Shown piece by piece: positions 62,968-64,000 of a stretch of 64,000 bases of DNA (position 1 is its first letter; each line of letters begins with the position of its first letter). A program made the position numbers and the translations under genes. This stretch comes from Cryoendolithus antarcticus. Lineage: Eukaryota > Ascomycota > Dothideomycetes > Cladosporiales > Cladosporiaceae. A model generated the notes under the pieces. It had not been told where the DNA came from, made no database searches, and saw only the letters and a list, made by a program, of their open reading frames with translations. Location: NCBI GenBank assembly GCA_002077065.1, contig NAJO01000055.1:124001-188000 (forward strand), in the 5' to 3' direction.

Positions 62968-64000
62968 GATATTTTGCGTCCGCTCAACATAATCGGTATA
63001 TCGGGAAACGGGTAGAAATGTGGCGTTCTGTGCTTCTGCAGAGTGTGTGCTTACCTACCTACTCGTGTCGTTTGGCTTTGCGTTAGTTTCAGATATTGCA
63101 TTTGACCCTTACTTTCCTCCTGCATTGTCAACAGCTACAATTCCGCTTCACTATCTTGTCGACGCACGCCAGGCATGCAAGACTGACCATGCGCCGTCTA
63201 GGCCGCCAAAGAGTGAAGAAAATGTGATTTCGCAGCTCTGTAGGCCGGCTCGCACCAGACTTCCAACCCACATGTGGCGAGCTTTGATGCCTCTGCCTCG
63301 TGCAACCGAGAGCAGCATGACCGGAAAACACACCAAAATTCGAGACAGTGCGCGATTGGCTCAAGTGAGTAGTGGCATGCGATTGACGGACCCAAAGCTG
63401 TTCCCTCGTGCTCAATTTAAGTAGGGCTCTAAACATTCTATGCAACCTCACGATCCGGATCTTGAAACAGTCTCATGGTAAGGCCTCGAGGTCGACAGCC
63501 ACAAGCTTCAGCCTCGGCGATCCGCCTGAGCTGGTTGTCGTTTTTGTTTCGCATTCATCTTTCCTGTTGCAACCCATAGCGAGTGATCACGGGAAATGCA
63601 CTTACGACCCTCGTTACGCCACCGAGCCCCTCTTCTAGCGATTACCTCCTCACTGCGTCTCGGACGTCCTCGTCCTTTTTCGTCAGAGATCAGAGCATTC
63701 TGTCTAGCGAGTGCTACCCGACTGGCTATCATGCGGTTTTTTCGCAAGTCGTCGCTTGCTGGCCGGATGTATGTGCGGAGAGCTACTTTAGCATTAGAGC
63801 TTTGTCATAGGTAGGCAATGAAGAAGTCACTGCTGCTGTGTGCTGACCCAGGTGAGCGAATCCAGCTTCAGCGGTCGCTGAAATAGCCTGATCGAGAAGG
63901 TAGTGGCTGTTCGAACTATCATGGACTTGGCTGCTTTGACGATGGCAATAGCATCATCTCCATTCCAAGCGGACCATGACAGGGCAAGACTCGAAGCGAG
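62968..64000. other. Downstream region to window end
   Basis: About 1 kb without a supported gene. A frame from ATG 63921 is open to the window end (26 codons) and might be the start of a gene outside, but there is no motif to judge. Confidence 0.35.

Noticed and set aside
63921..64000. Open frame from ATG to the window end
   Set aside because: Only 26 codons visible, without motif or splice evidence.

Overview
The window is nuclear DNA of a filamentous ascomycete (Pezizomycotina). Genes are dense on both strands and are interrupted by short introns, mostly 48-80 nt with GT..AG ends and CTRAY-type branch sites. The gene set is typical of such fungi: a fused ergothioneine synthase, a SreA-type iron repressor with two GATA fingers, DAD1, Rho4 and a Tbf1 homologue. 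The style and the Myb-8-like gene family suggest a dothideomycete (Capnodiales/Mycosphaerellales), but that is inference and not proven here. There is no CRISPR array, rRNA, convincing tRNA or intact transposon.

Layout. 0-4.4 kb: cyclin C (5' truncated by the window edge), NMD3 and an uncharacterised three-exon zinc-binding protein. 5.2-8.6 kb: six-exon ergothioneine synthase Egt1. 9.3-14.9 kb: an alpha/beta hydrolase, PEX12, DAD1, Rho4 and an RNase P/MRP Rpr2/Snm1-type protein. 15.1-24.2 kb: five paralogous small Myb-like, lysine- and acid-tailed nuclear proteins, one on the minus strand at 15 kb and four in direct tandem at 21.2-24.2 kb. They are interspersed with a PPIL3-type cyclophilin, an arrestin-like protein and a small membrane protein. 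The cyclophilin reads into a tail resembling a sixth paralogue. 24.4-30.8 kb: a Clr2-like silencing factor head-to-head with a SNF2 ATPase carrying a C-terminal PHD-like module. 31-36 kb: a decaying amino-acid/choline-type permease, an ankyrin protein and a Pth11-like rhodopsin-domain protein. 36-43.5 kb: a MoCF-domain protein, GMF, Ras, a short-chain dehydrogenase and eIF2B alpha. 44-49.8 kb, accessory in character: two F-box/LRR-like paralogues interrupted only by in-frame TGA codons, flanking an orphan membrane protein, then a mini-gene equal to the C-terminal half of eIF5A. 50-64 kb: Tma46, Tbf1, Tvp15, SreA, an orphan, Clp1, and a free-standing polyketide product-template (PT) domain gene.

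The most notable items are the stand-alone PT-domain gene with its catalytic His and Asp retained, the Myb-like tandem family with its shared exon phases and shared upstream CACGTG sites, and the possible cyclophilin/Myb-tail chimera. All spliced models were built by eye from splice consensus, frame continuity and remembered family motifs. They sum to whole codons, but no transcript data were available.
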